The translations under genes and the position numbers were made by a program. Below the pieces are notes generated by a model. It ran no database searches. It saw only the letters and a list, made by a program, of their open reading frames with translations, and was not told the DNA's origin. DNA of 64,000 nt from Desulfurispora thermophila DSM 16022. GTDB lineage: Bacteria > Bacillota > Desulfotomaculia > Desulfotomaculales > Desulfurisporaceae. Position 1 is the stretch's first letter. Each line of letters begins with the position of its first letter. The stretch is from assembly GCF_000376385.1 (NCBI RefSeq), contig NZ_AQWN01000010.1, forward strand, positions 231-64,230. Reading direction: 5' to 3'. Shown here in pieces: positions 1-8,408 of this stretch.

Positions 1-120
1 CCTTTGCCTTGCGCTGTTCAGTTTTCAAGGATCGGGTTTTCTTTTCTGGCTATCGCTGCTGGTGTCCCGGCAGCGACGTTTTTTATCTTAGCACATCTTA
101 TGCTCTCCTGGCAAGTGTTT
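1..120 (-). promoter_or_regulatory. Probable rRNA operon leader, transcript leaving the window leftwards
   Basis: Read on the minus strand, positions 31-14 give TCCTTGAAAACTGAACAG, a motif typical of Firmicute pre-rRNA leaders and spacers. Just upstream is a hairpin with seven paired bases (arms 53-59 and 70-76). Further upstream is a possible promoter, TTGCCA (114-109) and TAAGAT (90-85), spaced 18. No rRNA gene is inside the window, so the 16S or 23S assignment is inference from the motif. Plus-strand reading frames across this stretch have no ribosome binding site and look accidental. Confidence 0.5.
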
Positions 121-247
121 TTTTATGCCAGTTTTGTTTCTCTGTTCCCTCTCCCCCGGCCGCTTTGCTCCTGCGTCCGCCGGGAGTTCCTATGTTATCA
201 TAAAATAACCTGGCTTGACAAGAGAGAAATTTATGGAAAAAATAAAC

Positions 248-269
248 GCAGGTCAAAAAACAGACCTGC
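248..269 (-). terminator. Intrinsic terminator after the 45-residue peptide gene
   Basis: The arms GCAGGTC and GACCTGC pair perfectly over seven bases around an eight-base loop. On the minus strand the stem is followed by a T-rich stretch, so it ends the transcript of the small gene at 313-450. Confidence 0.75.
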
Positions 270-312
270 ATTCAAAAACTCAAGCGTTCACCAAACAGCA
301 ATTAGTTCGCAA

Positions 313-450
313 TTAACATCCGCCATCCATGGTTGTGGTTGTATCACCTTTTTCAGGCTTGGCTTCACAGCAAGCCATGCCGGTAGTAGTACTTCTACCG
401 GTTCTCACTTCGGTACCGGTCGGAGTAGCCTTTCCGTTCTTTTTAGCCAT
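313..450 (-). CDS. 45-residue Cys/Thr-rich peptide, unknown function
   Basis: This short frame encodes a hydrophilic 45-residue peptide. It begins MAKKNGKATP, has a central Cys-Cys pair (C27, C28), runs through four consecutive threonines (37-40) and ends DGGC with a C-terminal cysteine. An AGGAGGTG ribosome binding site lies at good spacing before the ATG, and an intrinsic terminator follows 43 bases after the stop. It sits 80 bases downstream of the LpdD-like gene on the same strand and may share its transcript. The composition (11 Thr, 6 Gly, 6 Lys, 3 Cys) recalls a metal-binding or modified peptide, but no maturation enzyme is adjacent. I do not recognise the family. Confidence 0.7.
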   Translation of the reverse strand: MAKKNGKATPTGTEVRTGRSTTTGMACCEAKPEKGDTTTTMDGGC

Positions 451-530
451 TTCTCTTCACCTCCTGCTCCATATTCTTTCCCGGGAAGCAGAGGGATTAT
501 GGCAGAAAAAAATTGCCTTATGGACAAGTA

Positions 531-926
531 TTAGCTAAAAGAAAAGTCCTTTTGCATGGCATCAATTAATTGTAACGCTGCATTGCGGCTGTTTTGCATA
601 AGGGTAATAATATCCTTCTGCGTAGCATTTTTTATGTGCAGGCCTGCCGCTACTGTTACCGGCTTGCTAATTTGCCGGGTGATAGTTTCAGCCACCATTT
701 TGGCGGCAAGCTCATCTTTATGCGCAGCCAGCGGTAATACAGACGTGGTGCAACTGGTTCGTTCCGGATTGCTGCGGCTGGGACGTGGCAGACTCAGCAC
801 AACAGCACCCAGGTGTGGCACCTCGCCCCCAATCAAATGAATCATAATCCCACTTTCTGTGGCCGTAGCCATCAGGTAAACTGTATGCTTTCCTGTACCT
901 GCCTGAAACTGATAAGTTTTAAACAT
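531..926 (-). CDS. LpdD-like protein (prenylated-flavin chaperone family)
   Basis: The 131-residue product resembles the small LpdD-like family, members of which accompany UbiD-type decarboxylases and are thought to handle prenylated flavin. The conserved-looking blocks are GGEVPHLGAVVLSLPRPS, a TTSVLPLAAHKDE segment and a C-terminal NATQKDI. I start it at the ATG at 926, which follows GGGGAGG at 11 bases; a longer GTG frame from 950 would overlap the gene upstream. The upstream neighbour is midA, so any link to a UbiD enzyme would be to the distant ubiD-like gene at 12286. The family assignment is from memory of the motif layout and is moderate. Confidence 0.6.
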   Translation of the reverse strand: MFKTYQFQAGTGKHTVYLMATATESGIMIHLIGGEVPHLGAVVLSLPRPSRSNPERTSCTTSVLPLAAHKDELAAKMVAETITRQISKPVTVAAGLHIKNATQKDIITLMQNSRNAALQLIDAMQKDFSFS

Positions 927-930
927 TTTT

Positions 931-2103
931 CTAAAATCCTCCCCTTGCACTATCGGCAGTTGTCCAACCCTGCTTGCCGCGTCTTACAGCTTGAAAACCA
1001 GATGGCTTTATATCCGGTACATTTTTGCCCAACAAAAGAACCTTGAAGCGGCTACCCATCCCTTCAGGTAGGATTAGTTTTTTTACCTGTAAGGTATCTC
1101 TCAACGTTTGGCTATTAAAAATATACGCTTCACTATTATTTATCAAATCTAAAATACCAGCGTTTATAAGAAAATTCATCTGCGAAGTATAGCCAAGGCA
1201 GGAGAAACCCAACTCTGATGCCCAATTTTGCAAAGCAGAAAAATTCACATCAGCAGTTAGATCCATCTCTCCCGGTTCAGACAAGAAGTCCGTCCTGACA
1301 TTGTGGCGGTAATATGCACGCAATGTACCATTTAACCGGCTTTCATTATACAGCTCCTGGCTCGTACCACCATAATCGATGATCAAAACATACCCTCGCG
1401 ACAAACTTTCCCATAGCTCTGTCAGCCATTGCCTGGCTACCAAATTAACTTCAATTATCTGTCCTTCCTGGCATGAAGACACATATATATCAATATACTC
1501 CAACAAATCTCTTTGAGCAATAGGTACTGCCTCTTCCAACAGTTTATCCTCATCCTCCTGCCAGGTTACACAGATCTCTTGCCACTGCCCATTCTGATAG
1601 ATCAACCGGTGAACGGGGAAAGCATCTACCAACTCATTGGCCAGAATAACGGTGGGACAAATCCGCGGTAATTCCTGCAATCTGGACAACCAGACTACTT
1701 TATTTTTAAAAGTCTCTTCGAGCAATTCCCTCTGCTGTCGGCGCATAAAAGGGCTAATTTCAACAATATAATAAACCAAATTTTCATATAATGTTTTGTG
1801 ATGCTTTAATAAATGTGTCAGGATATCTCTTGTTAAAAAACCATTACCAGCACCATATTCCACAATATTAAAGCCATTGAGACAGCCGCTCAATTGCCAT
1901 AGCTGAGCAATCTGTCCCGCTAATGTGTTGCCAAACAATGGGCTTACGTTGCTACTGGTGTAGAAATCTCCCTCTGCGCCAATCTTGGACCGCGGACTCA
2001 TGTAATATCCCTGGCTGGGATGGTACAGGGCCCACTCCATAAATTTGGCAAAACTTACACGTCGGTGTTTTTTTATTAAATCAAATATTTCACAATTTAC
2101 CAA
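931..2103 (-). CDS. midA: MidA-family class I SAM-dependent methyltransferase
   Basis: The product of about 390 residues belongs to the MidA/NDUFAF7 family of predicted protein-arginine methyltransferases. The N-terminal block reads FMEWALYHPSQGYYM, followed by GAEGDFYTSSNVSPLFG and the SAM-binding loop VEYGAGNGFLT. In mitochondria the family methylates a complex I subunit; the bacterial role is not settled. The open frame runs to 2220 but then overlaps the divergent PPC gene. I prefer the TTG at 2103, seven bases after GGGTGG, giving a start shortly before the conserved EIFDLIKKHRR. The start is uncertain; the family is clear. Confidence 0.85.
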   Translation of the reverse strand: MVNCEIFDLIKKHRRVSFAKFMEWALYHPSQGYYMSPRSKIGAEGDFYTSSNVSPLFGNTLAGQIAQLWQLSGCLNGFNIVEYGAGNGFLTRDILTHLLKHHKTLYENLVYYIVEISPFMRRQQRELLEETFKNKVVWLSRLQELPRICPTVILANELVDAFPVHRLIYQNGQWQEICVTWQEDEDKLLEEAVPIAQRDLLEYIDIYVSSCQEGQIIEVNLVARQWLTELWESLSRGYVLIIDYGGTSQELYNESRLNGTLRAYYRHNVRTDFLSEPGEMDLTADVNFSALQNWASELGFSCLGYTSQMNFLINAGILDLINNSEAYIFNSQTLRDTLQVKKLILPEGMGSRFKVLLLGKNVPDIKPSGFQAVRRGKQGWTTADSARGGF

Positions 2104-2188
2104 GACTTGTCCACCCTTTGTAATTGGATATAAAATGATTTTGTCCGGACTTAAGTCTAATAGTTCAACAGATAAGGAGGAATTATCC

Positions 2189-2623
2189 ATGTTCCCGGTA
2201 TCAGTAAATCGCGGGCGCACCTTGATAGGCCGTTTGGCTAAAGGGGAAGACTTATTAGATGCTTTAAACAGAATATGTCAGGAAGAAAACATCAGGCTGG
2301 GCAAGATCCAGGCCATAGGCGCATTGATAAAAGCTTCAGTCGGTTATTACCACCAGGATACACAAAAATACAGTCAACTAACATTTAATGAACACCTGGA
2401 ACTGATCAGTTTGCAGGGAAATATCTCGGTCAAAGATGACCAGCCTTTTGTACATGCGCATGTAGCTTTGATGAAACAAGACGGTCAAATGTTTGGTGGA
2501 CATTTGATGCCCGGCTGTCAGGTATTTGCCTGTGAATACATCATTAATGAGTTTCTGCCGGAAGAAGCAGAATTCATAAGACAGTATGACCCGGAAACAG
2601 GCCTTTTTCTCTGGGCAGAGTAA
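2189..2623 (+). CDS. PPC/DUF296-domain protein
   Basis: The 144-residue protein is a single PPC (DUF296) domain, a fold found alone in bacteria and archaea and fused to AT-hooks in plants. Seen here are the GKIQAIGALIKASVGYY strand, LELISLQGNIS, and the HAHVALM...GGHLMPG metal-site block with its histidines. The ATG at 2189 follows ATAAGGAGG. It diverges from midA and ends in a convergent terminator shared with selB. Function is unknown beyond the fold. Confidence 0.85.
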   Translation: MFPVSVNRGRTLIGRLAKGEDLLDALNRICQEENIRLGKIQAIGALIKASVGYYHQDTQKYSQLTFNEHLELISLQGNISVKDDQPFVHAHVALMKQDGQMFGGHLMPGCQVFACEYIINEFLPEEAEFIRQYDPETGLFLWAE

Positions 2624-2631
2624 TAAATAGC

Positions 2632-2660
2632 ACGCGGGTTAAATACCCGCGTTATTTTTT
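2632..2660 (+). terminator. Convergent terminator between PPC gene and selB
   Basis: An eight-base perfect stem (ACGCGGGT with ACCCGCGT) around TTAAA is followed by a T-rich run on the plus strand. The selB stop codon lies inside its 3' arm region. Confidence 0.85.
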
Positions 2661-4556
2661 AGCCAGTACCCGCAGATCGCCCACCCTTTTTGTTATTTTT
2701 TGTTTGTCAAAATAATCGAGCAGTGGCAGAGCATATTTGCGCGAAGTAGCCAGAATATCCCTGGCTTCACCCACACTGATCTGGTCCTTTTGTTGTAAGT
2801 ATTCCACCAACTTGTTCCGGGCGTCGTCCAGCACCTGCTGGTGAAAATACATGCCGTCAGCAACTTTGACCAATGCACCCTGACGCAACAAATACCCCAG
2901 CACTTCCTCAGCTTGTTGGGGCGAAATGCCGGCCATATGTGCTGCCTGTAAGAAATCCGGCGGCTGGCAGGCTGATTCGATATACTTTTTAAGTAAAGCA
3001 TCGATTTTCTGAACCAAATAATCAGAGGGGGTTGGCACAAACGTTGGACTGGCAATGTAACTGGCAACAACCTTTATATAATTGTCCATTGCCAGTCCAG
3101 CCAGCAAAGCCTGCCATTGTTTTTGATTTAAAAAAGCAAATTTACGGCTGTGCAAGTCTTCTTTAGGCACACCGGGCCGCAGAGGATACTGACTGTGGTA
3201 TTGCTCACACAAGTTACGCGTCTCATGACCCCAATGCGCGAAAAGCTGTCTATCAACCCAGTACTGTTCCCCTTCATTTTCCAATAATATAACCGCATTT
3301 TCACCGTCTGCACCCCGCAACACTTCCTCCACTGTTGTCAGAGCCAAACCGGTAATGCGAACGATTTCGGCTGAAGTGAGCAAGGTGGCTTTCTGCTTCA
3401 GCGTCTGGCTGATTATCTCCATAGGGGAACCTTGCTCTTTAACCTGTAGTTCAGCCAAGGTTTCTTTTTTATACCTGCGATGCTTGACCGCACATGGCTC
3501 AATTACTGTCCCTCCACCTATTGTGTGCATAGGTGAATATGACCTGATCACAAAGCGATCCCCACGAGCCGCCACAGCTTCATTTTCCAGCTCAACCGAA
3601 GCGTAACATACGGCCCCCGGTTGTAACTCCTCCCTGTCCAGCAAGATAACACGCCCCAATATTTCTGCCGTGCCCAGATAAAACCTTACCCTGGACCGGT
3701 GCTTGAGTGGTTTGGCACTGCCCAATAATTCCAGTCTAACGTCCATGCGATAAGACGGTTGCAAAAAACCCGGCGCAGCAACAACGCTACCGCGCGGCAC
3801 ATCAGTAGTATCCAGCGCAGTCAGGTTGACGGCCACCCTTTGTCCCGCCACCGCCACTTCAACCTTTTTTCCATGCACTTGCAAAGAGCGTACCCGGCTT
3901 TTCAACCCAGCCGGCAGAACAACAACTTCTTCCCCCACTGTGACAGTACCACTGCGCATAGTTCCTGTCACTACTGTACCAAACCCCGTGACAGAAAACA
4001 CACGGTCTACAGGTAAATAACAAGGTCCCGTGTTGTTGCGTTTTTCTATGTCCTCGGCCATTTGTCTCAATACTTGTTTCAGCCTGTCCAACCCATATCC
4101 GGTCACAGCCGAGGTCTCAATAATCGGAGCACCTTCCAACATGGTACCCTGCAAATATTGCTCAATATCATCCTTGACCATTTCCAACCATTCCCGGTCA
4201 ACCAGATCTACTTTGGTCAAAACGACAAGACCTTTTTTCACATGCAAGAGCTGGATAATATCTAGATGCTCCCTGGTTTGTGGCATGATCCCTTCATCGG
4301 CGGCAATAACCAGCATAACCATATCCATGCCGCCCGCTCCAGCCAGCATGTTCTTTATAAAGCGCTCGTGACCGGGCACATCCACCAGCCCCAAACGCCA
4401 GGGCCCCAGATCCAGGTAAGCAAAACCCAGTTCAATTGATATACCACGCTCTTTTTCCTCTTTCAAACGATCGGTTTCAATGCCTGTTAAAGCTTTGACC
4501 AGGGCGGTCTTGCCATGATCAACATGTCCGGCAGTACCTATGATTATATGGTGCAT
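2652..4556 (-). CDS. selB: Selenocysteine-specific elongation factor SelB
   Basis: The 634-residue GTPase delivers Sec-tRNA to UGA codons marked by a SECIS hairpin. The G1 motif GHVDHGKT is at 10-17, G3 DVPGH at 59-63 and G4 TKVD at 114-117. These are followed by EF-Tu-like beta domains (about 175-340) and a long C-terminal region of winged helices that reads the SECIS element. Its start overlaps the end of selA by 13 bases, so the two are translationally coupled. No selC tRNA, selD or clear selenoprotein gene is in the window. Confidence 0.96.
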   Translation of the reverse strand: MHHIIIGTAGHVDHGKTALVKALTGIETDRLKEEKERGISIELGFAYLDLGPWRLGLVDVPGHERFIKNMLAGAGGMDMVMLVIAADEGIMPQTREHLDIIQLLHVKKGLVVLTKVDLVDREWLEMVKDDIEQYLQGTMLEGAPIIETSAVTGYGLDRLKQVLRQMAEDIEKRNNTGPCYLPVDRVFSVTGFGTVVTGTMRSGTVTVGEEVVVLPAGLKSRVRSLQVHGKKVEVAVAGQRVAVNLTALDTTDVPRGSVVAAPGFLQPSYRMDVRLELLGSAKPLKHRSRVRFYLGTAEILGRVILLDREELQPGAVCYASVELENEAVAARGDRFVIRSYSPMHTIGGGTVIEPCAVKHRRYKKETLAELQVKEQGSPMEIISQTLKQKATLLTSAEIVRITGLALTTVEEVLRGADGENAVILLENEGEQYWVDRQLFAHWGHETRNLCEQYHSQYPLRPGVPKEDLHSRKFAFLNQKQWQALLAGLAMDNYIKVVASYIASPTFVPTPSDYLVQKIDALLKKYIESACQPPDFLQAAHMAGISPQQAEEVLGYLLRQGALVKVADGMYFHQQVLDDARNKLVEYLQQKDQISVGEARDILATSRKYALPLLDYFDKQKITKRVGDLRVLAKK

Positions 4557-5980
4557 CCTCTTCCCGCCTCCCGCCTGGTCAGGGCAGCCGCCAAGGCTGC
4601 CGCCAAAAGAATTTCCTCTCCCTTGAGGAGAGTGCGCACGTCAAAAAGTAATCTGTCATCCTGCAAACGACCCATCACTGCCGGTTCGCCCTGGCGCAAG
4701 TTGGTGGCCAGTTCTGAGACACTCATATTATTTGGCTTGACGCCTATTAATGTAGCCGGCAAATCGGCCGTAGGCATGGCTCCGCCCCCCACCGCCGAAT
4801 TGCCTTCCAGCATTTCGATCTCTGCTCTGCCTCCGGCCGCTTCTTCCAGCAACCCGGCTAGCTCCCTGGCTTTATGTTTGTGCTCCTCACGGGACATGGC
4901 CAGCATCCTGTATGTGGGAATGCTAAGAAGATTTTTATCGCCGGGCAAGTATTCACGCAATGTAGCCTCCAAAGCGGCAACTGTCATTTTATCTATCCGC
5001 AACGCCCGGGTGAGAGGGTTTTGGCGCATTTTTTCAATATACACTCTTTTACCCACAATAATCCCGGCCTGAGGTCCACCCAGTAGTTTATCTCCCGAGA
5101 AAGTGACAATATCCGCCCCAGTCCTTACCACTTCGGGCACAGACGGCTCATAGGGAAGTCCCAGATTACGCATATCCACCAAGAAACCGCTGCCCAAGTC
5201 GCACATCACCGGCAAACCAGCTCTTTGGCCCAGCTCCACCAGTTCGGCCAGTGGGGTTTCCCTGGTAAAACCCACTATCCGGTAATTACTGGTGTGCACC
5301 TGCAACAAAAGAGCGGTTTCAGGGGTGATCGCCCTTTCATAATCACGCAGGTACGTTTTATTGGTAGCTCCTACTTCTACCAAAAAGGCTCCACTTTGCT
5401 CCATTACTTCCGGAATGCGAAAAGATCCGCCTATTTCCACCAGCTGACCACGCGAGACAATAACCTCTTTCCCCTTGGCCAGAGTAGACAGGCAAAGCAA
5501 AACAGCCGCTGCGTTGTTGTTAACAACCATTGCCGCTTCGGCACCGGTGATCAAAGTCAAAAGGTTTTCCACATGCGCATATCTGGAACCACGTTTGCCG
5601 GTGGCCAGGTCCAGTTCCAGGTTGGTATACCCGCTGGCAGCGGTTATTACCGCTTCAATAGCTGTCGGCGCCAATACCGCCCGGCCCAGATTGGTATGCA
5701 GGACAACACCGGTGGCGTTAATCACCCTGCGCAGTCGCGGCCTTGTATTTGGCAACAGCTTTTCCTTTACCTGCTCAGCAAGCCGCGAAACAACTTCCGT
5801 GCATTTCTCATAATCAGGGAAAGGTAGTTGATTTTCAAGCAACATCCTGCGCCATTCTTGAATTGTTTGCCGCACCTGCTCCAAAACAACGTCGCGTGGC
5901 AGTTGAGAGAGCAAAACCTCTATTTCGGCATGCTGGAGAACATGTTCTACAGCAGGCAGTTTGCGCAATAATGAAGACAT
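4544..5980 (-). CDS. selA: L-seryl-tRNA(Sec) selenium transferase SelA
   Basis: The 478-residue PLP enzyme converts Ser-tRNA(Sec) to Sec-tRNA(Sec) using selenophosphate. The expected PLP lysine is K298 in SGDKLLGGPQAG (295-306); NATGVVLHTNLGRA near residue 88 is the family's N-terminal signature. The ATG at 5980 follows GCGGGAGGC. It is first in a selA-selB pair and is preceded by the terminator of the acyl-CoA synthetase gene. Confidence 0.96.
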   Translation of the reverse strand: MSSLLRKLPAVEHVLQHAEIEVLLSQLPRDVVLEQVRQTIQEWRRMLLENQLPFPDYEKCTEVVSRLAEQVKEKLLPNTRPRLRRVINATGVVLHTNLGRAVLAPTAIEAVITAASGYTNLELDLATGKRGSRYAHVENLLTLITGAEAAMVVNNNAAAVLLCLSTLAKGKEVIVSRGQLVEIGGSFRIPEVMEQSGAFLVEVGATNKTYLRDYERAITPETALLLQVHTSNYRIVGFTRETPLAELVELGQRAGLPVMCDLGSGFLVDMRNLGLPYEPSVPEVVRTGADIVTFSGDKLLGGPQAGIIVGKRVYIEKMRQNPLTRALRIDKMTVAALEATLREYLPGDKNLLSIPTYRMLAMSREEHKHKARELAGLLEEAAGGRAEIEMLEGNSAVGGGAMPTADLPATLIGVKPNNMSVSELATNLRQGEPAVMGRLQDDRLLFDVRTLLKGEEILLAAALAAALTRREAGRGCTI

Positions 5981-6040
5981 AAAAATATAGCCTCCCGCCT
6001 TTACACCATAACTAACACAAAATTATAGGTACCATGGTCA

Positions 6041-6075
6041 TAAAAAGCAAGCCTGCACTACAGTTGCAGGCTTGC
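6041..6075 (-). terminator. Terminator of the ADP-forming acyl-CoA synthetase gene
   Basis: An eleven-base perfect stem (GCAAGCCTGCA with TGCAGGCTTGC) is followed on the minus strand by a run of five T. It lies between the synthetase stop at 6089 and the selA start. Confidence 0.9.
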
Positions 6076-6088
6076 TAAGGAATAATTT

Positions 6089-8239
6089 TTATTGTTTTTT
6101 CAAGACCAGCAAACCGTCAGCGGCAACAATGCCTCCGGGTGTAGCTATCAGCGGGTTAATGTCCAGCTCGGCAATAGCGGGAAAATCGTGGGCCAGCGCC
6201 GCCAGCCGCACAAGAATCTGGGCAAACTGGACACGGTCTACCGGCTGACGCCCCCGTATACCGTTTAAGACGCGTTGCGCTTTGAGCTCGTCAATCATGG
6301 CCAGAGCTTCATTAAAAGTCAATGGCAAAAGGCGCATGGCCACATCGCGCAGGGCCTCCACAAAAATACCGCCCAAACCGCACAACACTGTGCTCCCAAA
6401 AACAGGATCATGTCCGATACCGGCAATTAACTCTGTACCTGCCGGCAGCATTTGCTGCACCAGCACCCCTTCCAGCCTGGCTGCCGGTTTGTACTGCAAA
6501 GCGTTGCCGTTTATTTCCCGGTAGGCACGGCGCAACTCCTCTTCGTCATTAATATTTAGCTTCACCCCGCCGGCCTCGGTTTTGTGTAAGATATCCGGCG
6601 ATTCAATTTTTAAAACAACCGGGTAACCTACTTCTTTGGCTGCCCGGACTGCCTGCTCCTCATCTTTAGCCAGTATTTCATTGGTGCATGGAATGCCATA
6701 ACAGCGTAAAATCTGCTTAGTTTTATACTCGCCCAGGCTGCTGCCGGGTGCCAGATCACCCAACAACCCGGCTACCTTCTCTCTGGCCCCGGCCGGAATT
6801 GGCACTAACGGAGAGGGCTCGCTCAACTCCCGTTGGCGTTTTACATACCAGGCCAGGGAGGACAGGGCCTGCACGGCAAAATCAGTTTCCCGCGCTGCCG
6901 GTACGAGCATGTCGTTTAAAAAGTTCACAACTTCTATAGCTGGCTGCTCCGGTCCCCAAATCAAGTTCAAGACCACTTTACCGGAGTTCCTGCACATATC
7001 AGCCAGCTGCTCCAAATAAAGTTCAGTTCTGTCATGCAGAGCCCAGTAGCAAAGTATTAATATGTCAAAATTGGGGTCACTCATAATTATTTCCAGCGCT
7101 TCTTTCAATAACATGGGGTTAGCAATTACCTGGCCGGTGATATCTACCGGGTTGGCTGTAGAGGCAAATTCGGGCAATACCAAACTAAGTTTTCTCCTGG
7201 TTTCCTCAGAGAGTTCAGCCAGTTCCAGCCCATACTCCACACACTTGTCCGCCAGCAAAACCCCACTTCCGCCAGAAGTGGCAACAATGCAGACCTTATT
7301 GCCACCCGGCATTTTGCCACTGGCCAGAACCGACAGGGCCACCTTCATTTCTTCAATGCTCTCCATGCGCAAGATACCCTTTTGCCGGAACAGGGCCTGA
7401 TAGACATTGTCTGAACCTACCAGTGCCCCCGTATGCGATGCAGCCGCTCTGGCAGCCGCCTCGTGCCGGCCGGTCTTGATCAGCAGGATGGGCTTACCGG
7501 CCCGATTGGCCATATCCACAGCCTGGATAAATTTTCGCCCGTCCTTAACCCCTTCCAGGTATCCGCCAATTACCCGCGTGTGCTCGTCCTTAGCCAAAAA
7601 AGCAATATACTCGGCAAAATCAACATCGGCTTCATTCCCGGTGCTGATAAAATAACTGAAACCTATCCCACGGTCGCGAATTATTTCATATACAGCACTG
7701 CCGAACCCTCCACTTTGCGAAATAAATCCCAAAAAATCTTGCACAATCACCCTATCCGGTAAAGTGTCAATGGAAAAATTAGCCATTAAGGAGTTTCTCG
7801 CCCCGAAGATTCCCATACAATTTGGCCCGCAAACCCTTATGCCATTTTGGTGAGCCATATCAGCAAGTTGTTTCTGAAGTTGCGCACCTTCCGGGCCTGT
7901 CTCGGCAAATCCGGATGTAAAGATAATAACTGCCGGTACTTTTTTCTCTGAACAAGCTCTCATCTGATCTAAAACCTGTCTGGCCGGAACAGCAATAATT
8001 GCCAGATCCACTGTTCCCGGTATCTCTGTAACTGACGGGTAACAGGGAATTCCGTGCAAAGAAGTATACCGCGGATTTACAGGATAAATCTTTCCTTTGT
8101 AGCCATTTTTCAATAGGGCTACCAGAGGTTGCCCGCTCGGTTTGTTTGGATTGCTGGATGCACCGATGATGGCCACACTGGACGGGTCAAACATGGGTCG
8201 CAGCGATGTTAGAATTTCGTCCCACTTTTGTTCATGCAT
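6089..8239 (-). CDS. ADP-forming acetate/acyl-CoA ligase, fused alpha-beta
   Basis: The 716-residue enzyme interconverts acyl-CoA, ADP and phosphate with the free acid, CoA and ATP. The N-terminal CoA-binding domain (about 13-140) starts with the SVAIIGASSNPNKPSG loop. Succinyl-CoA-ligase-like domains follow, with the expected phospho-histidine H269 in ASHTG. From about residue 500 comes an ATP-grasp domain with the VLKIESPDILHKTEAGGVKL block. Alpha and beta parts are in one chain and no GNAT domain is attached, unlike Pat/PatZ proteins. The ATG at 8239 follows GAGGGGG. A FadR-type operator lies just upstream, suggesting control by acyl-CoA. Confidence 0.92.
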   Translation of the reverse strand: MHEQKWDEILTSLRPMFDPSSVAIIGASSNPNKPSGQPLVALLKNGYKGKIYPVNPRYTSLHGIPCYPSVTEIPGTVDLAIIAVPARQVLDQMRACSEKKVPAVIIFTSGFAETGPEGAQLQKQLADMAHQNGIRVCGPNCMGIFGARNSLMANFSIDTLPDRVIVQDFLGFISQSGGFGSAVYEIIRDRGIGFSYFISTGNEADVDFAEYIAFLAKDEHTRVIGGYLEGVKDGRKFIQAVDMANRAGKPILLIKTGRHEAAARAAASHTGALVGSDNVYQALFRQKGILRMESIEEMKVALSVLASGKMPGGNKVCIVATSGGSGVLLADKCVEYGLELAELSEETRRKLSLVLPEFASTANPVDITGQVIANPMLLKEALEIIMSDPNFDILILCYWALHDRTELYLEQLADMCRNSGKVVLNLIWGPEQPAIEVVNFLNDMLVPAARETDFAVQALSSLAWYVKRQRELSEPSPLVPIPAGAREKVAGLLGDLAPGSSLGEYKTKQILRCYGIPCTNEILAKDEEQAVRAAKEVGYPVVLKIESPDILHKTEAGGVKLNINDEEELRRAYREINGNALQYKPAARLEGVLVQQMLPAGTELIAGIGHDPVFGSTVLCGLGGIFVEALRDVAMRLLPLTFNEALAMIDELKAQRVLNGIRGRQPVDRVQFAQILVRLAALAHDFPAIAELDINPLIATPGGIVAADGLLVLKKQ

Positions 8240-8261
8240 GACTGTTGCCCCCTCAATAAAG

Positions 8262-8279
8262 TGAATGAATATTCAATTA
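8262..8279 (-). promoter_or_regulatory. FadR-type operator upstream of the acyl-CoA synthetase
   Basis: TGAATGAATATTCAATTA matches the Bacillus FadR box pattern TGAATGAnTAnTCATTCA with two mismatches. It sits between the likely start point of transcription and the ribosome binding site, where bound repressor would block elongation or initiation. The same core recurs upstream of acuA at 28425. The match is seen in the sequence; the identity of the regulator is inference. Confidence 0.6.
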
Positions 8280-8285
8280 TTTTAC

Positions 8286-8313
8286 AATATACTTATTCGA
8301 CTTGCTATAGCAA
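8286..8313 (-). promoter_or_regulatory. Promoter of the acyl-CoA synthetase gene
   Basis: On the minus strand TTGCTA (8313-8308) and TATATT (8291-8286) are spaced by 16 bases. The start point would fall a few bases before the operator at 8279-8262. Confidence 0.55.
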
Positions 8314-8372
8314 ATTTCCTGCCTGTATCTGAAAAACACTATTTCATCAACCAAATATCTAAACAAAAAACC

Positions 8373-8408
8373 CCAAAATTGAAAAGACCTTCCCTATAGA
8401 GAAGGTCT
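8373..8408 (-). terminator. Terminator of the menaquinone operon
   Basis: The stem AGACCTTC (8385-8392) pairs with GAAGGTCT (8401-8408) and is followed on the minus strand by TTTTCAATTTTGGGG. It overlaps the mqnC stop codon and ends the seven-gene operon. Confidence 0.8.

Noticed and set aside
4-534. Plus-strand open frame of 176 residues at the left edge
   Set aside because: It has no ribosome binding site, lies antisense to the rRNA-type leader and to the 45-residue gene, and its composition is not protein-like.
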